Assembly: GCF_019599265.1 (NCBI RefSeq)
Contig: NZ_JAHZTC010000021.1
Location: 1 to 64,000 of the forward strand
Direction of reading: 5' to 3'
DNA from: Pontibacter sp. HSC-14F20
GTDB taxonomy: Bacteria; Bacteroidota; Bacteroidia; Cytophagales; Hymenobacteraceae
Length of the DNA stretch: 64,000 bases
Positions 8,979 to 18,369 of this stretch are shown here, one piece after another (within the stretch, counting starts at the first letter, position 1; each line of letters opens with the position of its first letter). The notes beneath the pieces were generated by a model, which ran no database searches, was not told the DNA's origin, and saw only the letters and a program-made list of their open reading frames with translations. The position numbers and the translations under genes were made by a program.

Positions 8979-9509
8979 ATGCGTAAACAGAAAAAAGTAA
9001 GCGAATCCTACGTGATCATGACCGAGTTGGTATTGCCCAATGATACCAACACCCTGCACAACCTGATGGGCGGCAAAATGATGCACTGGATGGACATCGT
9101 GTCGGCCATCGCCGCCCAGCGTCACTCCAACCGCATCGTGGTAACGGCTTCGGTAGACAACGTTTCTTTTGCTGAAAGTATAAAACTGGGCAATGTGGTC
9201 ACTCTAGAAGCCAAGGTAACCCGTGCTTTTTCCTCTTCTATGGAGGTGCACATTGTGGTGTATGCCGAGGACATACCTTCCGGACGAAAAGTTATGTCGA
9301 ACCAGGCCTTCTTTACTTTTGTGGCAGTTGACCAGTCTGGCAAAGCGATTGATGTGCCAGAGGCTATACCTGAAACAGAAGAAGAGATCAAGCTTTATGA
9401 AGGTGCACTGCGTCGTCGTCAGTTGCGCCTGGTGCTTGCTGGCCGTATGAAGCCGAGTGAAGCAAACGAATTGCGCTCCATTTTCGATCTTAAGGAAGAT
9501 CAGGATTAA
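8979..9509 (+). CDS. Acyl-CoA thioesterase, hotdog fold
   Basis: This 176-aa protein resembles the YciA/BFIT group of hotdog-fold acyl-CoA thioesterases, which hydrolyse acyl-CoA to free acid and CoA. The N-terminal part holds the characteristic TLHNLMGGKMMHWMDIVSAI helix region, then VVTASVDNVSFAESIKLGNVV. The C-terminal 45 residues (from about 130) are charged and helical and may mediate oligomerisation. It sits 15 bp ahead of the next gene, so the two are probably co-transcribed. Chain-length preference cannot be told. Confidence 0.88.
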   Translation: MRKQKKVSESYVIMTELVLPNDTNTLHNLMGGKMMHWMDIVSAIAAQRHSNRIVVTASVDNVSFAESIKLGNVVTLEAKVTRAFSSSMEVHIVVYAEDIPSGRKVMSNQAFFTFVAVDQSGKAIDVPEAIPETEEEIKLYEGALRRRQLRLVLAGRMKPSEANELRSIFDLKEDQD

Positions 9510-9524
9510 TTTATACCTATACAA

Positions 9525-10184
9525 ATGACTGCACTCACGCCAGAGCAACTAAACAGCGAGTTTCTCCGACATTTTATGCCGGAAATGCTATACCTGATCG
9601 CAGAAGATCAAGTAGCTGGGCTCGATGTGCCTGCTGTTGCGCCTGAAGTAGAAAGTGCATCAGATTTTTCTGTGTCAGCAAGTTCCGAACAACCAGCCGA
9701 GTCTACCAGCCAGGCAACTGCAACCCCGGTTCCCTCAGTTTCTGCTGCAGCTATACCTAAAATACCAAAAGTTGAAAAGACGCAACAGCCAAAGTCTTTT
9801 GAGGTGATTGGTGATAACCGCAAGGGGCTGGTCGTTTTGGTCACGCTGCCAGAGCCAGCATTCAAAGCTTTGCCGCAGTCCGATTTTCTGATCAAGATTC
9901 TGGCTGCGATTGGTTTTGGTCCTGCTGATGTCGCTTTTGTGAATAACGTATCCGGTGCCACGACCAGGTTTGAGGCTCTTTCTGATGCACTTCAAACCAA
10001 TTATATCCTCAGCTTCGCCAGCCGCCTGGATACTGAGCTGCCACACGATAAATTTACGCTTTACAATCCGGTGCTGGTTGGCAGTGTACCAGTGGTTTTT
10101 TCGCAATCGTTAGCTGTGCTCGATGGTGATCAGGAGCAGAAGAAGCTACTTTGGGGAGCGCTACAACGCGTGTTTAAAAAGTAA
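9525..10184 (+). CDS. Uncharacterised protein; possible remote HolD (psi)-like C-terminal domain
   Basis: I do not recognise this 219-aa protein as an annotated family. Residues 1-30 form an amphipathic N-terminal segment (PEQLNSEFLRHFMPEMLYLI). Residues 35-90 are a Ser/Ala/Pro/Glu-rich flexible linker. Residues 95-219 look like a compact alpha/beta domain. The order in that domain (GLVVLV, then FLIKILAAIGFGPADVAFV, then VFSQSLAVLDGDQEQKKLLWGALQRVF) resembles the layout of the E. coli DNA polymerase III psi subunit HolD, which ends in a comparable LxDLRxNPxxRxALW segment. This is my by-eye inference and needs profile comparison. It lies 15 bp behind the thioesterase gene. Confidence 0.6.
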   Translation: MTALTPEQLNSEFLRHFMPEMLYLIAEDQVAGLDVPAVAPEVESASDFSVSASSEQPAESTSQATATPVPSVSAAAIPKIPKVEKTQQPKSFEVIGDNRKGLVVLVTLPEPAFKALPQSDFLIKILAAIGFGPADVAFVNNVSGATTRFEALSDALQTNYILSFASRLDTELPHDKFTLYNPVLVGSVPVVFSQSLAVLDGDQEQKKLLWGALQRVFKK

Positions 10185-10249
10185 TTCGGGATTATGCTCT
10201 TCAGTAAACAGTTCATGGGCTTATTTATTGCCAGTAATTAAAACCCATT

Positions 10250-10803
10250 ATGAACCAACAGCTACAAAAGCTAAAGGAAAGATATGCTGCCGGAGAACGT
10301 CTGAAATATTTGTTTTTTTGGGGCCATTTGCCAGGACATGGACAGACGGTTGGTCCGTTCCTCTTCAGCCAATGGTATCCTTCTGAATTTACTGTAGACG
10401 GTATTAAATATCAGACGGCAGAGCATTGGATGATGGCTGGAAAGCAAAACTATTTAAAGATAAGGAAACGGAAGAAAAAATTATCAATGCTACGACTCCG
10501 GGACATGCAAAAGATTTGGGCAGACAGGTAAAAAACTTTGATAATCAGAAGTGGCTAGATAATAGATATGATATCGTCAGGGCTGGTGCTTATCACAAGT
10601 TCAATGCTCATGAATACATGAAAAAATATCTGCTCTCAACAGCAGACAGAATATTGGCTGAGGCCAGCCCCGTAGATAATATTTGGGGGATTGGTATGCC
10701 AAAGGGCCATCCTGATGCTGAAAATCCTATAAAATGGGAAGGCGAAAACCTACTAGGTTTTGCGCTTATGGATGTGAGGGAGGAAATGAAGAATAGCAAT
10801 TAA
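10250..10803 (+). pseudogene. NADAR-family (YbiA-like) gene, frameshifted
   Basis: Two overlapping frames together encode one NADAR protein. Frame 1 from ATG 10250 gives the N-terminal half with FFWGHLPG, FSQWYPSEF and AEHWMMAGK. The remainder (AKLFKDKE, TPGHAKDLGRQVKNFD, the DRILAEASPVDNIWGIG motif and the C-terminus to 10803) is in another frame. The shift lies in the A-run at about 10441-10446, where one A is missing relative to the frame that would join GK to AKLF. NADAR proteins are proposed N-glycosidases acting on riboflavin-pathway intermediates or ADP-ribose derivatives. Apart from the shift the gene is complete at about 185 codons, so the lesion is recent or a homopolymer sequencing error. 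Confidence 0.8.
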
Positions 10804-10874
10804 TTCCTGGCAACGACAGAATAATGCAAGAGACTGCTTAACGGTCGAAGATCATATTACGGAATGCTTATAAA

Positions 10875-10911
10875 CCAGAAAAGCCCCTCCTGTACGGAAG
10901 GGCTTTTCTGG
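10875..10911. terminator. Bidirectional terminator hairpin
   Basis: CCAGAAAAGCCC (10875-10886) pairs perfectly with GGGCTTTTCTGG (10900-10911) over a 13-nt loop. The A/T-rich arms can supply T-runs in either direction. It separates the plus-strand NADAR gene from the minus-strand TlpA-type gene. Confidence 0.75.
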
Positions 10912-10932
10912 TTTTAGAGGTATAGCTATATC

Positions 10933-12042
10933 TTATTGAACGAGCGAAGCAATTTTAGCTTCCAGTTCTTCTCCTCTCAAACCTTTGGCGATAATATTTC
11001 CTTCTTTGTCAAGCAGAATAGTCTGTGGGATGGCGTCGACTTGGTAAAGTTGAGCCGCAGAACTTTCCCAGCCTTTCAGGTCAGAAACTTGTGGCCACGT
11101 TAATTTGTCATCTGCGATTGCCTTCAGCCATTTTTCGCGTGACTGGTCCAGCGATACACCGAAAATCTCGAAACCTTTGTCTTTATACTTATTGTACATC
11201 TTCACCACATTCGGATTCTCTTTGCGGCATGGTGCGCACCAACTGGCCCAGAAATCGATCAGCACGTACTTACCTCTGAGTGAGGAAAGGGCAATTGCTC
11301 CACCTTCCGGTGTCGGAAGCTTGAAGTCTGGTGCAAGGGAGCCAATGGCCGTTGTGCGCAAGGATCCAAGTCGCTCCGTCAATGTTTTTGTATACTTCGA
11401 CTCAGGCAGGTGCTGGGTATAAAGCGTGAGCATGCTATCGGCAAAAGCAAAATCCAGTTGCGGATTCACCAGGCTCAATGTTCCAAATGCCGACACGATG
11501 GATTCAGGGTGACTGGCAATGAAATTCTTAACCTCTTTTTGCAAATTCAGATACTGCTGTCGGTACCCTTCGGCTTCCTCCGTTTTACCTTCCGACATGG
11601 CACGGTTAAATTGTTCGCTCAGCGCCATTTCCTTCTGACGGTTTTCATTCACCATCTTGTTCAATTGCTGGAAGAGCTCCGAGTCGTCTGAGTTTTCGAA
11701 TTTGGCGGTGTTGTTCAGGTCGCGCGCATCAGCCTCTACTTTGATTGCCTTATTCTCCAGCACCATCATCATTGCATTTTGCTGGTCAAGGCCAAGTCGG
11801 TACAGCGTTGGTTCTGTCACCTCGCCCTGAAAAGTAAACGTGCCATCCTGACTAATATCAGCAGTGTCGCGCGCAATGAATTGCTGTTCTCCCAGTTCAA
11901 ACAAAAAAATCTGACCTGGCGTGGCATTTTGCAATTTCCCTTCTATAGAATAGGCGCTGCCGTTGGTTGCTGTTTTGTTGCCCTGGCAGCTGGCCATCAA
12001 TGCAGCCGCTGAAGCCAATACGACATAGTTTCTTAGGTTCAT
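10933..12042 (-). CDS. TlpA-type thiol:disulfide oxidoreductase lipoprotein with DUF4369 domain
   Basis: This 369-aa protein has a lipoprotein signal (ALMASC, Cys 19). A DUF4369-type beta domain follows (about 30-120), then a helical linker (about 120-225) and a C-terminal thioredoxin-like TlpA/AhpC-TSA domain with the redox motif WCAPC (C269, C272). Such proteins act outside the cytoplasmic membrane in Bacteroidota, reducing disulfides, for example in cytochrome c maturation, or providing general redox maintenance. The exact client is unknown, although three c-type hemes are encoded in the cbb3 cluster at 43-47 kb. It is transcribed on its own behind gatB with a 144-bp gap. Confidence 0.9.
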   Translation of the reverse strand: MNLRNYVVLASAAALMASCQGNKTATNGSAYSIEGKLQNATPGQIFLFELGEQQFIARDTADISQDGTFTFQGEVTEPTLYRLGLDQQNAMMMVLENKAIKVEADARDLNNTAKFENSDDSELFQQLNKMVNENRQKEMALSEQFNRAMSEGKTEEAEGYRQQYLNLQKEVKNFIASHPESIVSAFGTLSLVNPQLDFAFADSMLTLYTQHLPESKYTKTLTERLGSLRTTAIGSLAPDFKLPTPEGGAIALSSLRGKYVLIDFWASWCAPCRKENPNVVKMYNKYKDKGFEIFGVSLDQSREKWLKAIADDKLTWPQVSDLKGWESSAAQLYQVDAIPQTILLDKEGNIIAKGLRGEELEAKIASLVQ

Positions 12043-12186
12043 ATTTATCTTTGTTGACTGTTTGATAAAAGACTATTAGACAAAGTAATATATCATCAAG
12101 CAGGCTCTCCTATCAAAAATAGAAGAGCTTGAGTGTTGACAACTTTGAGTAAAGCAATAAGAACAAGCTTCCTTTGCCCGATATAA

Positions 12187-13644
12187 TTAAGCGTTCAACC
12201 CTTCTTGTAGCAACTTGTTTGCCACTTTCGGATCGGCTTTACCTTTGGTTTTCTTCATGATCTCACCCATGAACATACCTATCAGCGATTGTTTGCCTGC
12301 TTTATATTCTTCCACTTTCTGTGGATTAGAAGCCAATACTTCAGCTACTATAGTCTTCAAAGACTCAGAGTCTGAATCCTGTAACAGATTCTGCTCTTCG
12401 GCTACCTGGTGTGCAGGTATACCCGGATTCTCCAGCATGTAAGGGAAAATTTTCTTGGCCGCTACCGAGTGACTCACCTTGTTGTCGTCCACCAGCGCGA
12501 TAATCTCCGCGATGGTGTGCGGCTGCAGTGGGAAGTCCTTAATGTGTAGCTGCAGTTCGTTCAAGTATGACTTCACCGGACCCGTTACCCAGTTGGCTGC
12601 ACCTTTATAGTTTTGAGTGTGCTTGCAAAGTTCTTCGTAATACAACGCAATTTCTTTCGCGTCTGTCAATACACCCGCGTCATATTCAGACAGTCCAAAT
12701 TCTTCTGTGAAGCGCTTGTACAGTTCCTGCGGCAGACTTGGCATGGTTGCCTTAATGCGCTCCAGCCACTCCTGCTCGATCACTAGAGCTGGCAGGTCCG
12801 GCTCAGGGAAGTAGCGGTAATCATTCAGTGTCTCTTTTGAACGCATGGCCGTGGTCGTGCCGGTGTTCGCATCGAAGTTGCGGGTTTCAGAATCAATCGT
12901 ACCTCCATTTTCGATCACCATGATCTGGCGCTCTATTTCGTGCTCGATGGCACGCTGCACGTTGCGGAATGAGTTCATGTTCTTCACCTCTACCTTTGTA
13001 CCCCAAAGCGGTGAATCTTTCAGCATCACCGAAATATTGGCGTCGCAACGCAATGAGCCTTCTTCCATGTTGCCGTCGCAAATCTCCAGATAACGCACCA
13101 GACGGCGGATTTCCGTCAGGTAATTATAAGCTTCTTCTGAATCACGGATATCCGGTTCCGAAACGATCTCAATCAGCGGCACGCCGGCACGGTTCAGGTC
13201 AATCAGCGTTTCGGTTTCGCCTGCCAAGTGTATGGATTTACCAGCATCCTCTTCCATGTGAATCCGTGTAATACCGATACGTTTGTCATTGCCTGCAGCA
13301 TCTTTTACGTCCAGATAGCCAGCCGTACAAATAGGTGTTTTGTCCTGCGTGATCTGGTAGCCTTTCGGAAGATCCGGGTAGAAATAGTTTTTGCGGGCGT
13401 AGATGTTGTAGCGTCTGATGTCGCAGTTTGTCGCCAAACCCATCTTCACAGCCATCTCCACCACAGACTTATTTATGCGTGGCAGCGTACCGGGGTGACC
13501 CAGTGTAATTACGCTCAGGTTTGTGTTTGGCAGTACGCCATACTCGGTTGAGTCAGACGAGTAGGCCTTGCTCTCTGTCAGCAGCTGGGCGTGTACTTCC
13601 AGACCGATAATCGCCTGGTATTTGTCTCTTATTGCTTTATCCAT
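12187..13644 (-). CDS. gatB: Aspartyl/glutamyl-tRNA amidotransferase subunit B
   Basis: GatB is the kinase/tRNA-binding subunit of GatCAB, which converts Glu-tRNA(Gln) or Asp-tRNA(Asn) into Gln-tRNA(Gln) or Asn-tRNA(Asn) using ATP and ammonia from GatA. The 485-aa length is normal. The N-terminal IIGLEVHAQLLTESKAYSSD and the PGTLPRIN and PKGYQITQ stretches are conserved hallmarks. The C-terminal YqeY-like helical domain ends GKADPKVANKLLQEGL. It follows alaS and a small membrane protein gene on the same strand, with a 50-bp gap. gatA and gatC are not in the window. Confidence 0.96.
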   Translation of the reverse strand: MDKAIRDKYQAIIGLEVHAQLLTESKAYSSDSTEYGVLPNTNLSVITLGHPGTLPRINKSVVEMAVKMGLATNCDIRRYNIYARKNYFYPDLPKGYQITQDKTPICTAGYLDVKDAAGNDKRIGITRIHMEEDAGKSIHLAGETETLIDLNRAGVPLIEIVSEPDIRDSEEAYNYLTEIRRLVRYLEICDGNMEEGSLRCDANISVMLKDSPLWGTKVEVKNMNSFRNVQRAIEHEIERQIMVIENGGTIDSETRNFDANTGTTTAMRSKETLNDYRYFPEPDLPALVIEQEWLERIKATMPSLPQELYKRFTEEFGLSEYDAGVLTDAKEIALYYEELCKHTQNYKGAANWVTGPVKSYLNELQLHIKDFPLQPHTIAEIIALVDDNKVSHSVAAKKIFPYMLENPGIPAHQVAEEQNLLQDSDSESLKTIVAEVLASNPQKVEEYKAGKQSLIGMFMGEIMKKTKGKADPKVANKLLQEGLNA

Positions 13645-13694
13645 GATTCTTATTTGGAAAGCTGTGCTTTTATATGTCTAATTTGGGATATATA

Positions 13695-14024
13695 CTAGTC
13701 GATAAATGACTTTTTTTCTGTTACCATCATAAAGACTAGGTACAAAGCCAGACTGTTAATCAATAGTAAACCCAGCAGGTATACCCATTGCTGTTTCTTG
13801 TTTTGCTCTTGTTGCTGAAAGCTCTTCAGTATAAAAATGAGCCCAACTGGAGCCAGCAACAAGCCAAGAGCAGCGGGACCAAAACCTACTATTTCTTTTG
13901 CGGGGCTCATCAGCTTTATATACCTTGTCAGTAAGCTTAGCGGAACTGCCGAACCAACTGCCCAAAGTATAAAGGTATAAAATGATTTAGCCTTGTCTAA
14001 ATAAGGCGTTTCTATACCTGCCAC
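13695..14024 (-). CDS. Small membrane protein of unknown function
   Basis: This 109-aa protein is not recognised. It has about three hydrophobic segments (near residues 15-32, 45-66 and 82-101), a short charged loop QQQEQNKKQQ before the last one and a charged C-terminus. There is no signal peptide or motif. It starts 4 bp after the alaS stop codon, so it is probably translated from the alaS transcript. gatB follows after 50 bp. Confidence 0.6.
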   Translation of the reverse strand: MAGIETPYLDKAKSFYTFILWAVGSAVPLSLLTRYIKLMSPAKEIVGFGPAALGLLLAPVGLIFILKSFQQQEQNKKQQWVYLLGLLLINSLALYLVFMMVTEKKSFID

Positions 14025-14028
14025 TTAC

Positions 14029-16662
14029 CTATTGCAGTAGACCTTTCACCAATTCCTGTGCCTTACCTGGCACGGCCTGCAAACCAGCAACTTCCTTGCC
14101 ACCAGCAGTAGCGTAGAACGGCTGTCCACCGCCCCCTCCTTTTATCTCTTTGGCGAGTTCGCGCACCATTTGGCTGGCGTTCAGTTTTCGGTCAGCAACC
14201 AGGTTATCCGACAGCATCACCGCAATCTGTGGCTTGCCGTCAATCTCGGCGGCCAGTACCAGCACCAGGTTGTCAACTGCCTGACGCATGTCGAAAGCCA
14301 GTTTTTTCAGGTAGTCGGCGTTGCTTACATCTACTTTTTCCGCAACAAAGTTAACCCCATCAATCGATTGGGTTTTCTGTACCAGACTTTCTTTCAGGCT
14401 AGTGAGTTGCTTCAGCTCAAATTGCTCGAGTTGCTTTTGCAGGGCTTTGTTGTCTTCCTGCAACTTCTGCACAGCACCTGAAATATTGCTGTGTGTACCG
14501 AGTACTTCACGCACGGCGTTCAGCTCGTTCAGCTGTTGCTGCATGTATTCTTCTGCTGTTGCTGCTGTGGTTGCCTCGATGCGACGCACGCCAGCAGCTA
14601 CGGAGCTTTCTGATAGAATTTTGAAATAACCGATTTCACCAGTGTTGTGCACGTGTATACCACCGCAAAGCTCCACAGAGTGGTCACGGTCGAAGGCTAT
14701 CACACGAACAAACTCGCCGTATTTCTCACCAAACAGTGCCATGGCACCCATTTCTTTGGCTTGGGCAATTGGCACGTTGCGTTGCTCTTCTAAAGGTATA
14801 GCCTGGCGCACACGCTGGTTCACGATTGTTTCAACTTCCCGCAGTTGCTCGTCGGTTACTTTGGAGAAGTGCGAGAAGTCGAAACGGAGTACTTTTTCGT
14901 TCACCAAAGAGCCTTTTTGCTGCACATGCTCACCTAAAACTTTACGTAAAGCGGCATGCAGTAAGTGCGTAGCAGAGTGGTTCTTACGAATCAGGTTGCG
15001 GCGCTCAAAATCGACTTCGCTTTTGAAAGTAGCCTCTATATTCTGTGGCAGCTTAGAAGTGATGTGCAGAATCAGGTCGTTCTCCTTTTTCGTGTCGAGC
15101 ACTTCAATTTGCTCTGCATCCGAAATCAAATATCCCGTGTCACCTACTTGTCCGCCGCTTTCGGCATAGAACGGCGTGCGGTCGAGCACAACATGGTACT
15201 CACTCTTGTTCTTGGTCTTCACCTGACGGTAGCGCACAATGTGCGAATCAGCCACGTTATGCTCGTAACCTAAAAACTCCGTCTCCACGTCTGGCTGAAT
15301 AATCACCCAGTCGCTCTGCTCCGATGCCGAAGCGTTGCGGGAGCGGTTTTTCTGCTGCTCCATCTCTACACCAAAACCAGCTTCGTCCACCTTCAGGCCT
15401 TTTTCGCGCGCAATCAGCGCAGTCAGGTCCAGCGGGAACCCGAAGGTATCGTACAGTTCGAAGGCGGTTTTGCCGTCGATGGTATTGTTGTTCTCTTTAA
15501 ATCTGGCTTCCAACGCATCAAGTCGCTTCAAACCATTTTCCAGCGTGCGCAGGAAGGCATTCTCTTCTTCCTCAATCACGCGCTGCACAAAGCTAAGTTG
15601 TGCCTTCAGTTCCGGGAACACGGTTTCCATCTGGTCGGCCAGCACAGCTGCCAGTTTGTAGAGGAATGGCTTTTTGAAGTCCAGGAAAGTGAAGCTATAC
15701 CTAACAGCACGGCGCAAAATGCGACGAATCACATAGCCTGCCTTGTTGTTAGAGGGCAGCTGTCCATCCGAAATCGCGAAGGCAATAGCACGTATATGGT
15801 CGGCCATCACGCGGATAGCAATGTCTACTTGCTCGTTCTCACCATAAAGTACACCGGCCTCTTTGGCGATGAACTGAATCAGCGGCTGAAACACATCGGT
15901 ATCGTAGTTGGAGCGCTTGCCCTGTATGGCCATGCACAAACGCTCGAAGCCCATACCTGTATCCACGTGCTGCGCAGGCAGTTTCACCAGCGAGGCGTCG
16001 GCCAGTCGGTTGAACTCCATGAATACGTTGTTCCAGATTTCGACAACCTGCGGATGGTCTGCATTCACGAGTGTTTTACCATCAACCTGCGCACGTTCTT
16101 CGTCGGTACGCAAATCCACGTGTATCTCCGAACACGGACCACAGGGACCTGTGTCGCCCATTTCCCAAAAGTTGTCCTTCTTGTTGCCCATCAGAATACG
16201 GTCTTCCGCAATCATAGACTTCCAGATGTCAAATGCTTCCTGGTCCATTGGCAGGTTCTCAGAGCTATCACCCTGGAAAACTGACACATACAGCCTGTCT
16301 TTCGGCAGTTGGTATACCTCTGTCAACAGCTCCCATGACCAGGCAAGGGCTTCTTTCTTGAAATAGTCACCAAATGACCAGTTGCCCAGCATCTCGAACA
16401 TGGTGTGGTGGTAGGTGTCGTAGCCTACTTCCTCCAGGTCGTTGTGTTTGCCCGATACACGCAGACACTTTTGGGTGTCGGCAATGCGCTTAGACGGGGC
16501 TGGTTTGTTGCCCAGGAAGTAATCCTTGAAAGGCGCCATACCTGAGTTGATAAACATCAGGGTGGGGTCATCCTTTACCACAAGGGGTGCTGACGACACG
16601 ATCTGGTGCTGTCGCTGCGCGAAGAAGTCAAGAAACTTTTGTCTAATCTCAGCTGAGTTCAT
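14029..16662 (-). CDS. alaS: Alanyl-tRNA synthetase
   Basis: The 877-aa product has the full AlaRS architecture. The class II catalytic core begins with the N-terminal FLDFFAQRQHQIV and FINSGMAPFKDYF segments. The editing domain carries the zinc-binding HSATHLLHAALRK motif (about residues 560-575), with CGGIHVHNTGEIG later on. The C-terminal C-Ala domain ends in GGGGQPFYATAGGK. It charges tRNA(Ala) and clears mischarged Ser or Gly. It is divergent from the MerR gene, with about 200 bp between them containing small hairpins. A small membrane protein gene follows directly. Confidence 0.97.
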   Translation of the reverse strand: MNSAEIRQKFLDFFAQRQHQIVSSAPLVVKDDPTLMFINSGMAPFKDYFLGNKPAPSKRIADTQKCLRVSGKHNDLEEVGYDTYHHTMFEMLGNWSFGDYFKKEALAWSWELLTEVYQLPKDRLYVSVFQGDSSENLPMDQEAFDIWKSMIAEDRILMGNKKDNFWEMGDTGPCGPCSEIHVDLRTDEERAQVDGKTLVNADHPQVVEIWNNVFMEFNRLADASLVKLPAQHVDTGMGFERLCMAIQGKRSNYDTDVFQPLIQFIAKEAGVLYGENEQVDIAIRVMADHIRAIAFAISDGQLPSNNKAGYVIRRILRRAVRYSFTFLDFKKPFLYKLAAVLADQMETVFPELKAQLSFVQRVIEEEENAFLRTLENGLKRLDALEARFKENNNTIDGKTAFELYDTFGFPLDLTALIAREKGLKVDEAGFGVEMEQQKNRSRNASASEQSDWVIIQPDVETEFLGYEHNVADSHIVRYRQVKTKNKSEYHVVLDRTPFYAESGGQVGDTGYLISDAEQIEVLDTKKENDLILHITSKLPQNIEATFKSEVDFERRNLIRKNHSATHLLHAALRKVLGEHVQQKGSLVNEKVLRFDFSHFSKVTDEQLREVETIVNQRVRQAIPLEEQRNVPIAQAKEMGAMALFGEKYGEFVRVIAFDRDHSVELCGGIHVHNTGEIGYFKILSESSVAAGVRRIEATTAATAEEYMQQQLNELNAVREVLGTHSNISGAVQKLQEDNKALQKQLEQFELKQLTSLKESLVQKTQSIDGVNFVAEKVDVSNADYLKKLAFDMRQAVDNLVLVLAAEIDGKPQIAVMLSDNLVADRKLNASQMVRELAKEIKGGGGGQPFYATAGGKEVAGLQAVPGKAQELVKGLLQ

Positions 16663-16865
16663 CTATGATTATTAAGCCTTTAGATACAATCTGCTATACT
16701 TGTTGTTTAATAACAAAAAATATAGAATTTTTGCCTTATAGAAACAGCCCTTTCGGGCAATGCTTATGCGGGCCTGCATTAGGGCAAAAGTAGCAATTTT
16801 AGCCGTAATAGTGCGTGCTATACCCGAAAATTAGTGCTGTGACCCTATACCTTGAAACCGACACT

Positions 16866-17213
16866 ATGCCTTATAAAGAGAAAGAAATCGAAAAGCAGTA
16901 CTACACCATCGGGGAAGTAGCTGCCATTTTTGACGTTGCCCCTTCGCTGATCCGCTTCTGGGAGACCGAGTTTGACCAGCTCAAGCCAAAGAAAAACAAG
17001 AAAGGCAATCGTCAGTACACCGCCAAAGACATTGAAGAACTGCGTTCGGTTTACCATCTGGTGAAAGAGCGCGGTTTTACGATTCAGGGCGCCAAGGAAG
17101 TACTCAAGAACAAATCGGTACAAACCAAGGATAAGATTGAGATCATCAACTCGCTGGAGAAAGTGCGTTCTTTCCTGGTAGGTATAAAAGAGCAGCTGAA
17201 CACAAAAAGCTAA
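16866..17213 (+). CDS. MerR-family transcriptional regulator
   Basis: This 115-aa protein has an N-terminal MerR winged helix-turn-helix (YYTIGEVAAIFDVAPSLIRFWETEF) followed by a short coiled-coil region. It lacks the long effector domain of classical MerR, so it is a small DNA-binding regulator whose ligand, if any, is unknown. ATG 16866 (MPYKEKE) is preferred. A GTG 51 bp upstream at 16815 would add an unlikely 17-residue tail. It lies 18 bp ahead of the broken dprA gene and is divergent from alaS. Confidence 0.85.
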   Translation: MPYKEKEIEKQYYTIGEVAAIFDVAPSLIRFWETEFDQLKPKKNKKGNRQYTAKDIEELRSVYHLVKERGFTIQGAKEVLKNKSVQTKDKIEIINSLEKVRSFLVGIKEQLNTKS

Positions 17214-17231
17214 GCCTGCGTACCTTGGTGC

Positions 17232-18369
17232 ATGTCACACGAAGCTCAATTTGAAGTTGCCCTCTCATTTTTGCCCCACGTCGGCGACCAGCTGACAAAG
17301 GTGCTCGTGAGCTATTGCGGCTCCGCCAAAGCTGTGTTCGATGCGCCTGTTGCCAAACTGATGAAGGTGCCAGGTATAGTTGAAAAGGTTGCTAAAAGTA
17401 TACGCGACAACGGCCGCCAAGCTTTGCTGGAGGCGGAAGATGTGCTTAAAAAGGCGGCAGATAAAGATGTTCAGTTGTTGTTCTATACCTCTCCGAAGTA
17501 CCCGAACCGACTAAAACAGCTTCCTGACTCTCCGCCCCTACTCTATTTCCGTGGTAACACCGACTTAAACCATCGCCGCATTATCAGTATTGTAGGCACC
17601 CGTTAACCAACGAGTTATGGTCAAGGTATAACCGAGCGGATAGTTGAAGAGCTGAAGCCCTATAATGTGATGATTGTCAGCGGGCTTGCTTACGGCATTG
17701 ACATTGCCTCACATCGGGCCGCTTTGCAGGCGGGCTTGCCCACTATTGGCGTTATGGCTTCCGGTCCTGACACGATTTACCCAGGCGTGCACAAGAAGTA
17801 TGCAGAGAAAATGCTCGAGCAAGGCGGTATGATTACAGAGAATACCTTCGGCACCAAACCCGATGCGCCACGTTTTCCGGCCCGCAACCGCATCATTGCA
17901 GGGTATGTCCGACTGCACGATTGTGTTGGAAGCGGCTTTTAAAAGTGGCACCTTGATCACCGCGGATATTGCCCATAGCTATGATAAAGACGTAATGGCT
18001 GTGCCCGGAAATATAAACTCACCCATGTCGGAAGGCACGAACTGGCTTATTAAATCGCACCAAGCTGCCGTGCTGACCTCCACACAAGACCAGATCGAAC
18101 TATTGAACTGGGATGTGGAAGATAACTTGGCGGCGAAACGTGCGAAGTCTATACCTTCGCTAGATCCGGCGGACTTTACACCCGAAGAAATGCAGGTACT
18201 GCAAGTGCTGATTCAATCTGGTGAAGAGCAAATGGACAACTTGGGATGGAAGTCACAAGTACCGGTTAGTCAATTGGCCTCCGTGCTGTTATCGCTTGAG
18301 TTTAAAGGAATGGTGAAAGCCATGCCAGGGAAGCGTTTTGCCCTGATCCGACAAATTTTAATAGATTAA
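17232..18369 (+). pseudogene. dprA: dprA (DNA-protecting protein), two lesions
   Basis: DprA loads RecA on incoming single-stranded DNA during natural transformation. Three open pieces cover the whole protein: an N-terminal helical region, the Rossmann-like DprA domain (GLAYGIDIASHRAAL, FPARNRIIAG, then MSDCTIVLEAAFKSGTLITADIA) and a C-terminal winged-helix-like part. The reading is broken by an in-frame TAA at 17604-17606, where the conserved IVGTR-N-x-T is expected. A one-base shift follows at about 17899-17902, where GCAGGGTATG stands for the expected GCAGGTATG of IAGMSD. Everything else is intact, so the gene is either recently inactivated or carries sequencing errors. It follows the MerR gene by 18 bp. 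Confidence 0.88.

Noticed and set aside
12104..12128. Hairpin GCTCTcCTAT/ATAGaAGAGC behind gatB as a terminator
   Set aside because: Stem has a mismatch and there is no T-run on the minus strand, so evidence is too thin.
15598..16284. 228-codon open frame opposite alaS
   Set aside because: Shadow of alaS; no family resemblance.
16815..16865. GTG start giving a longer MerR protein
   Set aside because: The extra 17 residues precede the standard MerR start and read as untranslated leader.
17667..18369. Two extra small genes behind the first dprA piece
   Set aside because: The three pieces together give one continuous DprA; they are fragments of a single broken gene.
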